Below, piece by piece: positions 8,912 to 17,217 of a DNA stretch of 64,000 nt (position 1 is the stretch's first letter; every line of letters starts with the position of its first letter). Source of the DNA: Glycomyces luteolus (GTDB taxonomy: Bacteria > Actinomycetota > Actinomycetes > Mycobacteriales > Micromonosporaceae); contig NZ_JAPZVP010000013.1 in assembly GCF_027622875.1 (NCBI RefSeq), positions 62,001 through 126,000 of the forward strand, read 5' to 3'. A model generated the notes under the pieces. It did not search any database, had not been told where the DNA came from, and saw nothing but the letters and a program-made list of their open reading frames with translations. Both the position numbers and the translations under genes were made by a program.

Positions 8912-9019
8912 GGCACAAAACCAGTAAGGGCAATCGGGCACAGCCCTACTGGTGCCAATGAAAAGTGGAGCTCCTCCACTTTATCGGGGCCGCAGCGAAT
9001 GGGCAAGCGCTGCGGCCCC
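8912..9019 (+). ncRNA. candidate structured RNA of three hairpins
   Basis: Hairpin 1 pairs GGCA-CCAGTA-GGGC (8912-8931, with bulges) with GCCC-TACTGG-TGCC (8943-8956). Hairpin 2 is a 9-bp stem with a 3-nt loop (8962-8982). Hairpin 3 is a perfect 12-bp GC stem with a 10-nt loop (8986-9019). It does not match tmRNA, SRP, RNase P, 6C or the riboswitch classes I know. It could be an independent small RNA or an elaborate 3' end of pabC. The strand is a guess, because stems look alike on both strands. Confidence 0.35.
8986..9019. terminator. strong hairpin, probable terminator
   Basis: A perfect 12-bp stem (8986-8997 with 9008-9019) between convergent pabC and the FAD-linked oxidase. It has no U tract and may stop transcription from both sides. 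Confidence 0.6.
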
Positions 9020-9084
9020 ATTAACGTGTAACAGGAACGACACGAAACCGTATCGGCTGCACGGGAAACGTGAGTCCGAGCCGC

Positions 9085-10446
9085 TCAACCTGCTAGGACT
9101 TTACCGGGGTTGAGGATGCCGAGCGGGTCGAGCGCGTTTTTGATCCGCCGCTGCACGGCGAGATTCACCGGGTCGAGTTCCTTTGCGAGCCAATCGCGTT
9201 TGAGCATTCCCACGCCGTGTTCACCGGTGATGGTGCCGCCCATGGCGAGTGCCATCTCGAGGATCTCGTCGAACGCGGCCCGCCCGGCTTCGAGCGAGGC
9301 TGGATCCTCGGGGTGGACGATGATGTTGGGGTGCAGGTTCCCGTCTCCCGCATGGGCGATGACGCCGATGACCACGCCGTGCCGTGACGCGGCGGCCTGC
9401 ACGCCGTCGAGCGCTTCGGCCAGGCGCGAGCGCGGCACCGCGATGTCGTCGACCAGGACCGTGCCCAGCCGCTCCATCGCGTGATACGCGCTGCGCCGCG
9501 ATTCGAGCAGGGCGTCCGCCTCTTCGGCATCGGTGGCCCGGTACACCTCGGAGGCACCGGATGCACTGCAGAGCAGCTCGATCGCGGCGAGCTCCTCGGT
9601 CGGGTTCGCGTCGGCGGCCACGAGCAGCATCGCCGCGGCATCGGTCGGCAAACCCATGGGGCGCAGGTCTTCCAGGGCCCGCAGGTGCACGTTGTCGATG
9701 AGTTCGAGCAGACTCGGCTGATGACCGGAGGCCATGATCGCGGTGACGGCGCGGCCGGCGTCGGCGGTGGTCGCGAAGACCGCCGCGAGGGTGAGCCGCC
9801 CGGCCGGGACGGGTGAGAGCTTCACCGTGGCCTCGGTGATGATCCCAAGGGTCCCTTCGGAACCGCAGAAGAGCCGCACCAGGTCGTACCCGGCGACGCC
9901 CTTGGCGGTCTCGCGGCCGCAGCGCATGACCTCGCCGGAGGCGAGTACGACTTCGAGGCCGAGCACGTACTCCGGGGTGGTCCCGTACTTGACGCAGCAC
10001 ATGCCGCCGGCGGCGGTGGCGATGTTCCCTCCGATCGTGGAGATCTGCCACGAGCCCGGGTCGGGGCTGTAGCGGAGACCGAATTCGCTTGCGGCGCCGG
10101 TGATCGCGGCGTTGAGGACGCCGGGCTGGCAGACCGCGAGGCGGTTCACGGGGTCGATCGAGAGGATGCGGTCCATCGGTGAGACGTCGAGGAGGATCGC
10201 GCCGTCGACGGCGGTGGCGGCGCCGGCGAGTCCGGTGCGGGCCCCCTGCGGCACCACGGGGGTGCCGAACTCGGCGGCGACGCGCAGCGCGGCGCTGACC
10301 TCCTCGGTCGACCGCGCCCGGATGAGCGCGACCGCCCGGCCGGGCGGCACGAGCGCCGCGTGGTCCACCGAATGCGAGGCGAGGACGTCGGCATCCGTGA
10401 CGGGCTCGAGCCCGGCTCCGGTCAACGCGGAGATCAGATCGCTCAT
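9085..10446 (-). CDS. FAD-linked oxidase, glycolate oxidase GlcD / D-lactate dehydrogenase type
   Basis: A 453-residue flavoenzyme oxidising a 2-hydroxy acid such as glycolate or D-lactate. The PCMH FAD-binding part is clear (VVPQGARTGLAGAATAVDG, VCQPGVLNAAI, GSWQISTIGGNIATAAGGM, GYDLVRLFCGSEGTLGIITE). The C-terminal substrate domain ends with AHAGDGNLHPNIIVHP, GTITGEHGVGMLKRDWL and LDPLGILNPGKVLAG. No GlcE or GlcF subunit lies nearby, so a stand-alone D-lactate dehydrogenase-like role is possible. ATG 10446 is fixed by TACCCT six bases upstream. Confidence 0.9.
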   Translation of the reverse strand: MSDLISALTGAGLEPVTDADVLASHSVDHAALVPPGRAVALIRARSTEEVSAALRVAAEFGTPVVPQGARTGLAGAATAVDGAILLDVSPMDRILSIDPVNRLAVCQPGVLNAAITGAASEFGLRYSPDPGSWQISTIGGNIATAAGGMCCVKYGTTPEYVLGLEVVLASGEVMRCGRETAKGVAGYDLVRLFCGSEGTLGIITEATVKLSPVPAGRLTLAAVFATTADAGRAVTAIMASGHQPSLLELIDNVHLRALEDLRPMGLPTDAAAMLLVAADANPTEELAAIELLCSASGASEVYRATDAEEADALLESRRSAYHAMERLGTVLVDDIAVPRSRLAEALDGVQAAASRHGVVIGVIAHAGDGNLHPNIIVHPEDPASLEAGRAAFDEILEMALAMGGTITGEHGVGMLKRDWLAKELDPVNLAVQRRIKNALDPLGILNPGKVLAG

Positions 10447-10452
10447 CCCGCG

Positions 10453-10458
10453 AGGGTA
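10453..10458 (-). promoter_or_regulatory. -10 box, leaderless promoter of FAD-linked oxidase
   Basis: TACCCT on the minus strand, six bases from ATG 10446 and 13 bases from the edge of repeat copy 2. The -35 region therefore lies at or inside the repeat. Confidence 0.55.
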
Positions 10459-10470
10459 AGGCCCGCAGCA

Positions 10471-10580
10471 CCCCGTCCACAAACCCCCACCCACCACTGG
10501 AGGGGAACGAAGGGTCCACCGCAAACATCCCGCCCGGGTCCGACAAGAACCGGGGCCCGCGGCGATGGTGTCACCCGAAA
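10471..10580 (-). repeat. dispersed 110-bp repeat, copy 2
   Basis: The reverse complement matches copy 1 at about 101 of 109 positions. Copies 1 and 2 form an inverted pair enclosing pabC and the FAD-linked oxidase (7814-10470). The element contains TTGTCGGACCCGG, reminiscent of a promoter -35 region. Confidence 0.85.
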
Positions 10581-10673
10581 GCGTGAGTACCGGCCCGCGA
10601 ACCGGCTTGCGGGCGATGGCGCCCTCTGGGCGCCGCGCCCGAGGTCGGGCTCGCTGCGAACCTCGCCTCCCGA

Positions 10674-10790
10674 GCGGCGGCCCCCGCAGGCCTGCATGCC
10701 AAGCCGGTGAGTCCGCCGGCGGGCCTGCGTGCCGAGCCTGTGAGCCCGCCCGCAGGCCTACGTGCGGAGGAGCCCGCGGGGGCCTACGCG
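10674..10790. repeat. imperfect 33-bp tandem repeat
   Basis: About 3.5 units; the clearest are 10707-10739 and 10740-10772, both beginning GTGAG(T/C)CCGCC. The last part runs into the stop codon of the serine hydrolase gene. Confidence 0.6.
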
Positions 10791-11755
10791 CTCGGGTCGG
10801 TGTCGACGATCTCGCGGATGATCTTCGCGAGCTCCTCGACCCGCTCGATGCCCTCGCCGTCCGAGGCCGAGCCGCCGGTGAGGATCGCGATCTTGATGGG
10901 CTCCTCGGTCTCGCCGTTGATCACGCCGATCGAGTTCACCACCCACTCGCCGCCCATCGCGTCGCGCGTGTCCCAGCCGTTCTTCATCCACACCGTCTCG
11001 CCCTCGGCCGCCGCGGCCGAGACGCCCCACTGCTGCGACTCCGCCAGGTCGCCCATGAGCGAGCGCGCGTACTCGACCTGCTCGGCGTCGAGCACGTCCT
11101 CGTACAGCGCGAGCTCCAGCATCCGCAGCTGGTCGACGGCGGTGGTCTGGGTCTTGCCCCACTGCTCGGTCTCGTTCGGGTTCGTATTCTCGAGCCCGTA
11201 GTCGATGTGCGCCTGCCGGATCGCGTCGTGCCCGTCGCCGAACGTGCCGCCGTACAGCATGTCGTTCGTCGCGTCGTTGGACGAGTCCTTGATCATCGCC
11301 TCGGCGCTGTCGAGCAGCCAGTCCGGGACCTCGTCGAGCGTCCCGTACTCCTCCAGCACCATCGTGAGGATCTCGACCTTCACGATCGAGGCCGTGTCGT
11401 GCTGCACCTCGCCCTCGTACGCGAGCTGGAACTCGGCGTCGTCGACGGCGACCGAGGCGTAGAAGTTCTCGTCCTCGAGGCCCGCCACGTACTCGCTGAC
11501 GGCGGCGTCGAGGTCGGACTGGAGCCGCGCCTGCGCGGCCGCATGGAGCTCCTCGTCCGAAAGCTGCATCGAGGAGTCGTCCTCGACGGACTCCTGGGAG
11601 CCGGGCAGGGTCCCATCGGCGGAACCGCCGGAGCCGTCGTCGTCACCGGAGAGGTCGACGACGTAGATGACGGCCGCGATGAGCACGGCGATCGCCGGCA
11701 CGGCGAGGAAAGGCCAGAGCCGTCGCGAAGGGGCGTGCTTGGGCTGGGAGGTCAC
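10784..11755 (-). CDS. membrane-tethered serine hydrolase, class A beta-lactamase-like
   Basis: A 323-residue exported protein with a signal-anchor helix at about residues 12-34, an acidic Gly/Ser/Asp linker, then a beta-lactamase/transpeptidase-like domain. The active-site triad can be read as ASIVK (SXXK with nucleophile serine), SSND (SXN-like) and KNGWD in place of the usual KTG. Threonine-to-asparagine change in the third motif and the lack of the class A E166 region suggest it is not a true beta-lactamase but a related serine hydrolase. The start is a GTG at 11755 without a clear ribosome site, so it could be slightly different. Confidence 0.82.
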   Translation of the reverse strand: MTSQPKHAPSRRLWPFLAVPAIAVLIAAVIYVVDLSGDDDGSGGSADGTLPGSQESVEDDSSMQLSDEELHAAAQARLQSDLDAAVSEYVAGLEDENFYASVAVDDAEFQLAYEGEVQHDTASIVKVEILTMVLEEYGTLDEVPDWLLDSAEAMIKDSSNDATNDMLYGGTFGDGHDAIRQAHIDYGLENTNPNETEQWGKTQTTAVDQLRMLELALYEDVLDAEQVEYARSLMGDLAESQQWGVSAAAAEGETVWMKNGWDTRDAMGGEWVVNSIGVINGETEEPIKIAILTGGSASDGEGIERVEELAKIIREIVDTDPSA

Positions 11756-12292
11756 AGCGGAAACCTGACTTCAGTACGGGGGCGCGAACGAAATGCTGCG
11801 GCCCACGCTAAAGCAGTCGTCGAAGCGATCACAAGCAGGGTTGATTGAGAGTTCCGTAACGGTTGCACAACACCGCCTGGACCATCCCGGTGATACTGCT
11901 CTCTCTGTGTCGCTCGCGGGTCCTCGCCGGCAACGGCGAAGCGCCCGCCGACCGGCGGGCGCTGCCTTGAACCTGTGGAATTCGGCGGGCCGTGAGGCAC
12001 TGGGACTGGCGTTCGCAGTGGGACCTGGGGAGGAAATGACCATCAACGAGCGCCCGAACCTCAGTGCCTCACGGAGACTCCACCGCACCGCGCCTCGGCC
12101 GTCCGGACCGCGAAACGCGGGCCTGGTCGGGGCCGGTGAGGCACCGGGCCGCTCGCAGCCGGTCGCGCCGGTTCCGCACGCGGCCGCTCGGCACCCACTG
12201 CGACGCTTGCGCGCCGTGGAGGTGCCGGGCCGAACCGTGCACGGGAGCGCTCGCGGCCGCCTGCGGCGCCGGGCCCGGGACGGGCACCGGCG
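11756..12292. other. 537-bp gene-free stretch
   Basis: No ORF with convincing composition on either strand. It contains the upstream region of the serine hydrolase, one perfect hairpin at 11940-11963, and after that nothing I can identify. Confidence 0.5.
11940..11963. terminator. perfect 10-bp hairpin with GACC loop
   Basis: AGCGCCCGCC pairs with GGCGGGCGCT. It may end the transcript of the minus-strand gene at 12293-13219, though it lies 330 bases downstream of it. Confidence 0.4.
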
Positions 12293-13219
12293 TCATGCCG
12301 CCGCCCGCTGCTTGAGGAGGGTGCGCATCACCGCGGCGGCCATGCCGACCAGGCAGATGATCGCGACCAGGGCCAGCAGGCCGTTCGCGCCGTCGGCCAC
12401 GGCCTTCGGGTCGACCGCCACGACCTCGTCCTCGACGGCGGGGGCGTCGTCGCCCGCGCCGGAGTCCTGCGCCGAAGGCGGCGGGCCGAACGCGTTCACC
12501 TCGTCCTCCTGGAGGACCTCCTCCGCGGGAGCGGAGGGCGCTTCGGCGTCAGGGGCCTGCTGGGCCTCACCGGCGCCGTCCGAGGCGCTGGCGTCCCCGT
12601 CCTGCGAGTCGTACTGGGGCGCTTCGGCATCGTCGTTCTCAGCGGCGGGCAGCCCGACGTCCTCGCCCGCTTCGTCCTCGCCCGCCGGCGCATCATCAGA
12701 CTGCGCTTCGACGACCCGCACCTGCGCCGACTCGTACTCGGCGAACAGCCCGTGGCAGTCCGGGACCATCGCGATCTCAGCCGAGCGGTTCATCTCGAAC
12801 ACCTGGCTCGAACCCGAGCCGATGTCGTAGACCTCGTCGCCCACGTGCAGCTTCGCGTCAGTGCCCAGGTCATTGCTGTACCGCACCTTCGAACCCTGCT
12901 CCACGGTGAGTTCGGACGCGTCAGGAGCGGACGTGGCCGAGACCAGCCCCAGGGTGCCGCAGTCGCCGCTGAACACGACCTCGCTGCCGCTGCCCGACTC
13001 CGACTCGTCCGCCGTCGCGATGCTCACCCCGGCAGCGCCGCCGACCGCGAGCATCGAGGCCGCCGAGATCGCCGCCAGGCGCGACTTCCTCCGATGCGCA
13101 CGCCGGTCCATGGACTCCCGGACCGCGGGCGCGACCCGGCCGTCGTTCACCGGGTACGGCAGCGGAGGACGCGTCTGGGCCCGGGACTGCTCGCCGGGCT
13201 TCGTGGTGTGACTTCCCAT
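12293..13219 (-). CDS. acidic cell-surface protein, unknown function
   Basis: A 308-residue protein I do not recognise. It has a basic cytoplasmic N-terminus, a first membrane helix or signal at about residues 48-69 after RRAHRRKSR, a small extracellular domain at roughly 75-170 with two cysteines (FSGDCGTLG and VPDCHGLF) that could form a disulfide, then about 100 residues of very acidic, Ala/Glu/Asp-rich spacer. A C-terminal helix (ANGLLALVAIICLVGMAAAVM) and basic tail follow. The C-terminal hydrophobic-basic end resembles a sorting signal but there is no LPXTG. Confidence 0.72.
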   Translation of the reverse strand: MGSHTTKPGEQSRAQTRPPLPYPVNDGRVAPAVRESMDRRAHRRKSRLAAISAASMLAVGGAAGVSIATADESESGSGSEVVFSGDCGTLGLVSATSAPDASELTVEQGSKVRYSNDLGTDAKLHVGDEVYDIGSGSSQVFEMNRSAEIAMVPDCHGLFAEYESAQVRVVEAQSDDAPAGEDEAGEDVGLPAAENDDAEAPQYDSQDGDASASDGAGEAQQAPDAEAPSAPAEEVLQEDEVNAFGPPPSAQDSGAGDDAPAVEDEVVAVDPKAVADGANGLLALVAIICLVGMAAAVMRTLLKQRAAA

Positions 13220-13438
13220 GCCTGCGTCTCTCCAACTGCGTCTTCGACCGGATACCGACCTGATCGCCAGTGGGGATCAGGTCTCAACAGCGTTCAACGA
13301 GCGGGCGCGGGAAAGGTGACGGCCCGGCCGCGCAGGATCCGGTCCCACGCCCGGATCCGTCCTCATGCGCCCGTAGCGAGCGGCGCACCCGTCCGTAGGA
13401 TGTGCGGGACAGCACCGAGCGAGGACCGCGAGAACCCC

Positions 13439-15343
13439 ATGGCGACGACCAAGCCCGACACCGAGCCCGCAGAGCCGCGCGAGCCCGAGACCCCCGCGCC
13501 CGCGCGCGCGGACGAAGCCCCCCGGACCGGCACCGGCGACAGCAGCATCAGCGAACACGAACGCTGGCAGCGCTTCGCGGGCGGCGAAGACCCGCCCGAG
13601 ACCCTCCCGCCCGGCCGCCTGCGCGCACTCGGCCGCGGCCTCCGCCGCGCCGCCACCAGCGAATGGACCCTCGCCGGACTCGTCAGCATCGCCCTCGCCG
13701 CGGCCATGACCTGGCCCCTCGCGCGCCACCTCACCGACCGCATCCCCCACGACACCGGCGACCCGCTCCTCCTCACCTACATCCTCGGCTGGGTCGGCCA
13801 CGCCCTCCGCGAAAACCCCGCCGGGATCTGGGACACCAACAGCTTCTGGCCCCTCGACGACGCCTACCTCTTCACCGACACCCTCATGGGCTACGCCCCC
13901 GCCGCGCTCCTCGCCACCAGCCCCACCAGCGCGCTCGTCGTCTACAACGTCCTCTACATCGGCACGTTCGCCCTCGCGTTCCTCGGCGCCTACGCCCTGC
14001 TGCGCCAGCTCGGCGCCCGCGTCGCCGGATCGGCCGTCGCCGCCGCGGCCTTCGCCTACGCCCCCTGGAAACTCGGCCAGGCCGGGCACCTGCAGGTGCT
14101 CTCCAGCGGCGGCATCGTCCTCGCCCTCGCGATGCTCGCGCGCGGCCACGGCTACTCGCTCCGCGGCGGGTTCAAGCCCGAGCGGCAGCGGCCCGGCTGG
14201 ATCCTCGCCGGATGGCTCACCGCCCTGTGGCAGTTCTCGATCGGCGCGGGGCTCGGCATCCCGTTCGTATACCTGCTGCTGGGCATCGGCGTGGTCGTGG
14301 GCATCCACTGGCTCGCCAAACGCCCCCGGCTGCGCTGGCAGACCCTGGCCGCCAACGGGATCGGCGGCTCGGTCTTCAGCCTCGGCGTGCTCTGGATCGC
14401 CGACAAGCACGCGGTCGTCGCCAAGGCCTACCCCGAGGCGGTGCGCGACGCCGAGTACATCAGCTGGTTCAGCCCGACCTGGCAGAGTTTCATCATCGCC
14501 CCGCAGGAGTCGCGCGTGTGGGGCGCGGCGCACGAGGCCGCGCGCGCGGAGCTGACGTGGGCGCCCGAGCAGGCGTTGCTCGTCGGCTTCACACTGGTCG
14601 CTTTGGCGGCCGCGGGGCTCGTCTGGTCCTGCTGGACGGGTTGGCAGCGGGTGTGGCTCGCGCTCGGCGGCGCCGTCGTGTTCGCGGTCGCCATGGGCCC
14701 CAACTTCCTCGACGACGGCTCGTGGGCGTGGGCGCTGCTGTACGAGTACGCGCCGGGCTGGGACGCGATCCGCACGCCGGGGCGCCTGGCGATCTACCTG
14801 ACGCTGATCCTGGCGGTGCTCGCCGCGGGGACGCTCACGCGCATCGCCGACGAGGCCGACGACCTGGCGCACCGCGCGCGCGTCGACAAGCGCTTGAAGG
14901 TGAAGGCGCCCAAGCGGGTGCATGCGCTGCTGTTCCTGCCGATCGGCCTGGTCCTGTGGGAGGGGCTCACCGTGGCCCCGTATGTCGAGGTGCCGGAGGC
15001 GCCGGTCGACATGTCCGCACTGGAGGGGCCGGTGCTGTTCCTGCCCGCGGGGGGCGGCGACACGAAGGTCCAGTACTGGAGCATCGACGGCTTCCCCGAG
15101 GTCGCCAACGGCGTCGCGGCGTTCACGCCCGACGAGCAGGCGGGCATCCGCTCGATGTCGATGGGCTTCCCGAGCGACGAGGCGATCGCGTCGCTGCGCG
15201 ATGCGGGAATCGAGACCGTCGTGGTCGTGCCCGGTTCGCTGCCGGGCAGCGACTGGGCGGGGATGGACACCGAAGCCGACCCGTTCGGCGTCGATGTGGA
15301 ACGCACGAGCACGGCCGCGGTCTACGACCTGAACCCGGACTAG
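13439..15343 (+). CDS. polytopic membrane protein, GT-C glycosyltransferase-like
   Basis: A 634-residue protein with a long charged Pro/Glu-rich N-terminus (about 80 residues), then about ten membrane helices and a C-terminal extracytoplasmic domain from about residue 500. After the first helix comes HDTGDPLLLTYILGWVGHAL, with an acidic pair in the first outer loop as in GT-C transferases that use polyprenyl-phosphate sugars. Later blocks are FAYAPWKLGQAGHLQ and WDAIRTPGRLAIYL. Function is inferred from architecture only. ATG 13439 is preceded by GAGGA; upstream in-frame starts lie in the divergent gene's coding region. Confidence 0.75.
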   Translation: MATTKPDTEPAEPREPETPAPARADEAPRTGTGDSSISEHERWQRFAGGEDPPETLPPGRLRALGRGLRRAATSEWTLAGLVSIALAAAMTWPLARHLTDRIPHDTGDPLLLTYILGWVGHALRENPAGIWDTNSFWPLDDAYLFTDTLMGYAPAALLATSPTSALVVYNVLYIGTFALAFLGAYALLRQLGARVAGSAVAAAAFAYAPWKLGQAGHLQVLSSGGIVLALAMLARGHGYSLRGGFKPERQRPGWILAGWLTALWQFSIGAGLGIPFVYLLLGIGVVVGIHWLAKRPRLRWQTLAANGIGGSVFSLGVLWIADKHAVVAKAYPEAVRDAEYISWFSPTWQSFIIAPQESRVWGAAHEAARAELTWAPEQALLVGFTLVALAAAGLVWSCWTGWQRVWLALGGAVVFAVAMGPNFLDDGSWAWALLYEYAPGWDAIRTPGRLAIYLTLILAVLAAGTLTRIADEADDLAHRARVDKRLKVKAPKRVHALLFLPIGLVLWEGLTVAPYVEVPEAPVDMSALEGPVLFLPAGGGDTKVQYWSIDGFPEVANGVAAFTPDEQAGIRSMSMGFPSDEAIASLRDAGIETVVVVPGSLPGSDWAGMDTEADPFGVDVERTSTAAVYDLNPD

Positions 15344-15347
15344 CCGC

Positions 15348-15851
15348 TCAGGCGGGGCCCATCGGCGTCAGGAACGTCAAGGACCCCACCGCGTCCAGGC
15401 GCGGCGGCGCGTGCAGCGGCGAGGCCGTCACGTCGAACGTGCGGTGCACGCCGCGGTGCTCGATCCGCATGAGGCTGCGCTCGAGCGCGTCCGTCTGCAG
15501 CGTCTGGACGGGGGCGAGCCGGGCGAGCTCGGAGTCGACGAGCGGGTGCGCTCCCGCAGTGAAGTCAAGGAAGCGGATGCCCGCGTCGAGGAAGCGCGGC
15601 ATCGCGGTCTCGACGTCCGCGCCGAACCCCAGCACGTGCCGGGCGGCACGGGAGACGGCGACGATCCGCGTGTCGGCGGCGAGGAGCAGGCAGGCGTCGG
15701 CGGAAGCGGTCACGGCGGTGCGCCAGGTGGCCAGCGCCGGATCCAGCCTTCTGCCATCGGGTCCGGGCGCGGTGGCCCGCAGCGGGATGACGAGTTCGAG
15801 TTGTGTCAATTTGGGCGTCCCGGGGGTAGTCGTAACGCTCAGTCTGTCCAC
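15348..15851 (-). CDS. PAS-like sensory protein, unknown function
   Basis: A 167-residue cytoplasmic protein. The central part (TASADACLLLAADTRIVAVS, HVLGFGADVE, RFLDAGIRFLDFTAG) resembles a PAS domain entered from its first strand and helix; no output domain follows. It could pass a signal to a partner such as a regulator elsewhere. The start is a GTG at 15851 with TATCTC seven bases upstream. It shares a 50-bp divergent promoter region with arginine deiminase, hinting at co-regulation. Confidence 0.6.
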   Translation of the reverse strand: MDRLSVTTTPGTPKLTQLELVIPLRATAPGPDGRRLDPALATWRTAVTASADACLLLAADTRIVAVSRAARHVLGFGADVETAMPRFLDAGIRFLDFTAGAHPLVDSELARLAPVQTLQTDALERSLMRIEHRGVHRTFDVTASPLHAPPRLDAVGSLTFLTPMGPA

Positions 15852-15866
15852 GTTAACAGAGATAAG

Positions 15867-15895
15867 TTGATCTTCGTCCCCCGCGCGTCTACCCT
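15867..15895 (+). promoter_or_regulatory. leaderless promoter of arginine deiminase
   Basis: TTGATC (15867-15872), a 17-base spacer, and TACCCT (15890-15895) six bases before ATG 15902. One of the best -35/-10 pairs in the window. Confidence 0.7.
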
Positions 15896-15901
15896 CAGAT
15901 C

Positions 15902-17125
15902 ATGAGTGCCAACGACGCGCCTGCCTTCGGTGTCGATTCCGAGGTGGGGCGCCTGCGCAGTGTCATGCTCCACCGCCCCGGGGGCGAACTGCGCCGCTTG
16001 ACCCCGCGCAACAACGGGGCGCTGCTGTTCGACGGGATCCCCTGGGTGGAGCGGGCGCAGGCCGAGCACGACCGGTTCGCCGGGACGCTGCTCGAACACG
16101 GCGTCGAGGTCCTGTACGTGGGCGCGCTGCTCGCGGAGTGCCTGGAGCTGCCGGAAGCCCGCGCGGCGGTCAGCGTCTCGGTGACCGCCGACCCGCGGCT
16201 GGGGCAGACGCTGGGGCGCGAGCTCGCGGCCTACCTGGCGGACCTCGAACCGGAACGCCTCGCGTCAGTCCTCGTGGAGGGCTTGACGAAAGAGGAGTTC
16301 GGCTCCTCGCTGTCGCTGCGGCACAAGATGATGCGGCCCACCGAGTTCGTGATCGACCCGCTGCCGAACATGATGTTCACCCGGGACTCCTCGGTGTGGA
16401 TCGGCGACGCGGTGGCCGTGACCAGCCTGGCGATGCCCGCGCGGCGCCGCGAGACCACGTTGACCGGCCTGATCTACCACCACCACCCGCGCTTCAGCGA
16501 GGTGCCGAAGCTGTACGACCCCTCGCTCGAGCACCTGGAGGGCGGCGACGTGCTGGCGCTGGCGCCGGGCGTCCTGGCCGTCGGAGTGGGGGAGCGGACC
16601 ACGCCTGCCGGCGCGGAGCGCTTGGCGCGCAGGGCTTTCGAGCGGGGCCGGATCCACACGGTGCTGGTCGTGCCGATCGCGCAGCGGCGGGCGACGATGC
16701 ACCTGGACACGGTGTGCACGATGGTCGACCGGGACCGGATGGTCATGTACGCCCCGGCGGAGCAGCGCCTGGAGGCGTTCACGCTCACCAGCGCCGACGG
16801 CGGCGCGAGCCTGTCCATCAAGGGCCCCAGGCGGTTCCTCGACGCGGCGGCCGAGGCAATCGGCGTCGACCGGATCGAGATCATCCACACCGGTGAGCGG
16901 GATGTGGTGACGGCCGAACGCGAGCAGTGGGACGACGGCAACAACACGCTGGCCCTCTCGCCGGGTGTGGCGGTCGCCTACGAGCGCAACACGGTCACCA
17001 ACGCGCGCCTCGAGCGCGCCGGGATCAAGGTCATGACGATCCCGGGTTCCGAACTCGGCTCGGGCCGGGGCGGCCCCAGGTGCATGTCCTGCCCGATCGC
17101 CCGCGAGGAGCCGACCGCCGAGTGA
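15902..17125 (+). CDS. arcA: arginine deiminase
   Basis: Hydrolyses L-arginine to citrulline and ammonia. The 407-residue protein has the full family signature: [33 protein letters not shown] (catalytic Asp region), [18 protein letters not shown] (catalytic His) and the C-terminal [14 protein letters not shown] with the nucleophilic cysteine. No arcB or arcC lies in the window, so the full ATP-yielding pathway cannot be shown here. It is transcribed from a leaderless promoter and ends at a strong shared terminator before convergent purD. Confidence 0.96.
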   Translation: MSANDAPAFGVDSEVGRLRSVMLHRPGGELRRLTPRNNGALLFDGIPWVERAQAEHDRFAGTLLEHGVEVLYVGALLAECLELPEARAAVSVSVTADPRLGQTLGRELAAYLADLEPERLASVLVEGLTKEEFGSSLSLRHKMMRPTEFVIDPLPNMMFTRDSSVWIGDAVAVTSLAMPARRRETTLTGLIYHHHPRFSEVPKLYDPSLEHLEGGDVLALAPGVLAVGVGERTTPAGAERLARRAFERGRIHTVLVVPIAQRRATMHLDTVCTMVDRDRMVMYAPAEQRLEAFTLTSADGGASLSIKGPRRFLDAAAEAIGVDRIEIIHTGERDVVTAEREQWDDGNNTLALSPGVAVAYERNTVTNARLERAGIKVMTIPGSELGSGRGGPRCMSCPIAREEPTAE

Positions 17126-17165
17126 GGCGCTGCTGCCTGCGCTGACGCGTCGGAGGATGAACGCG

Positions 17166-17201
17166 AGTGAGGGCCGCTCCCGGTAGGGAGCGGCCCTCAC
17201 T
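17166..17201. terminator. bidirectional terminator, arcA/purD
   Basis: A perfect 16-bp stem (17166-17181 with 17186-17201) and GGTA loop between convergent genes. Confidence 0.88.
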
Positions 17202-17217
17202 GCTCTGCTGGTGTCGC

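Larger units (their letters stand above)
8765..9084. other. 320-bp intergenic region between convergent genes
   Basis: No convincing ORF. The first 140 bases show nothing I can name; the last part carries three successive hairpins (8912-9019), annotated separately as a candidate RNA. Confidence 0.6.
10447..10783. other. 337-bp gene-free stretch
   Basis: It holds the promoter of the FAD-linked oxidase, dispersed-repeat copy 2, a small perfect hairpin (10618-10634, 7-bp stem) and imperfect 33-bp tandem repeats. No ORF looks coding. Confidence 0.6.

Noticed and set aside
8765-9084. Riboswitch, tmRNA, SRP RNA or 6S RNA
   Set aside because: None of the conserved sequence blocks of these families is present; I keep only the structural observation.
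10674-10790. CRISPR array
   Set aside because: Units are contiguous and imperfect with no spacers.
10707-11201. 164-codon plus-strand frame with repeated SPPAGLRAE
   Set aside because: It arises from the 33-bp tandem repeat and then runs antisense to the serine hydrolase.
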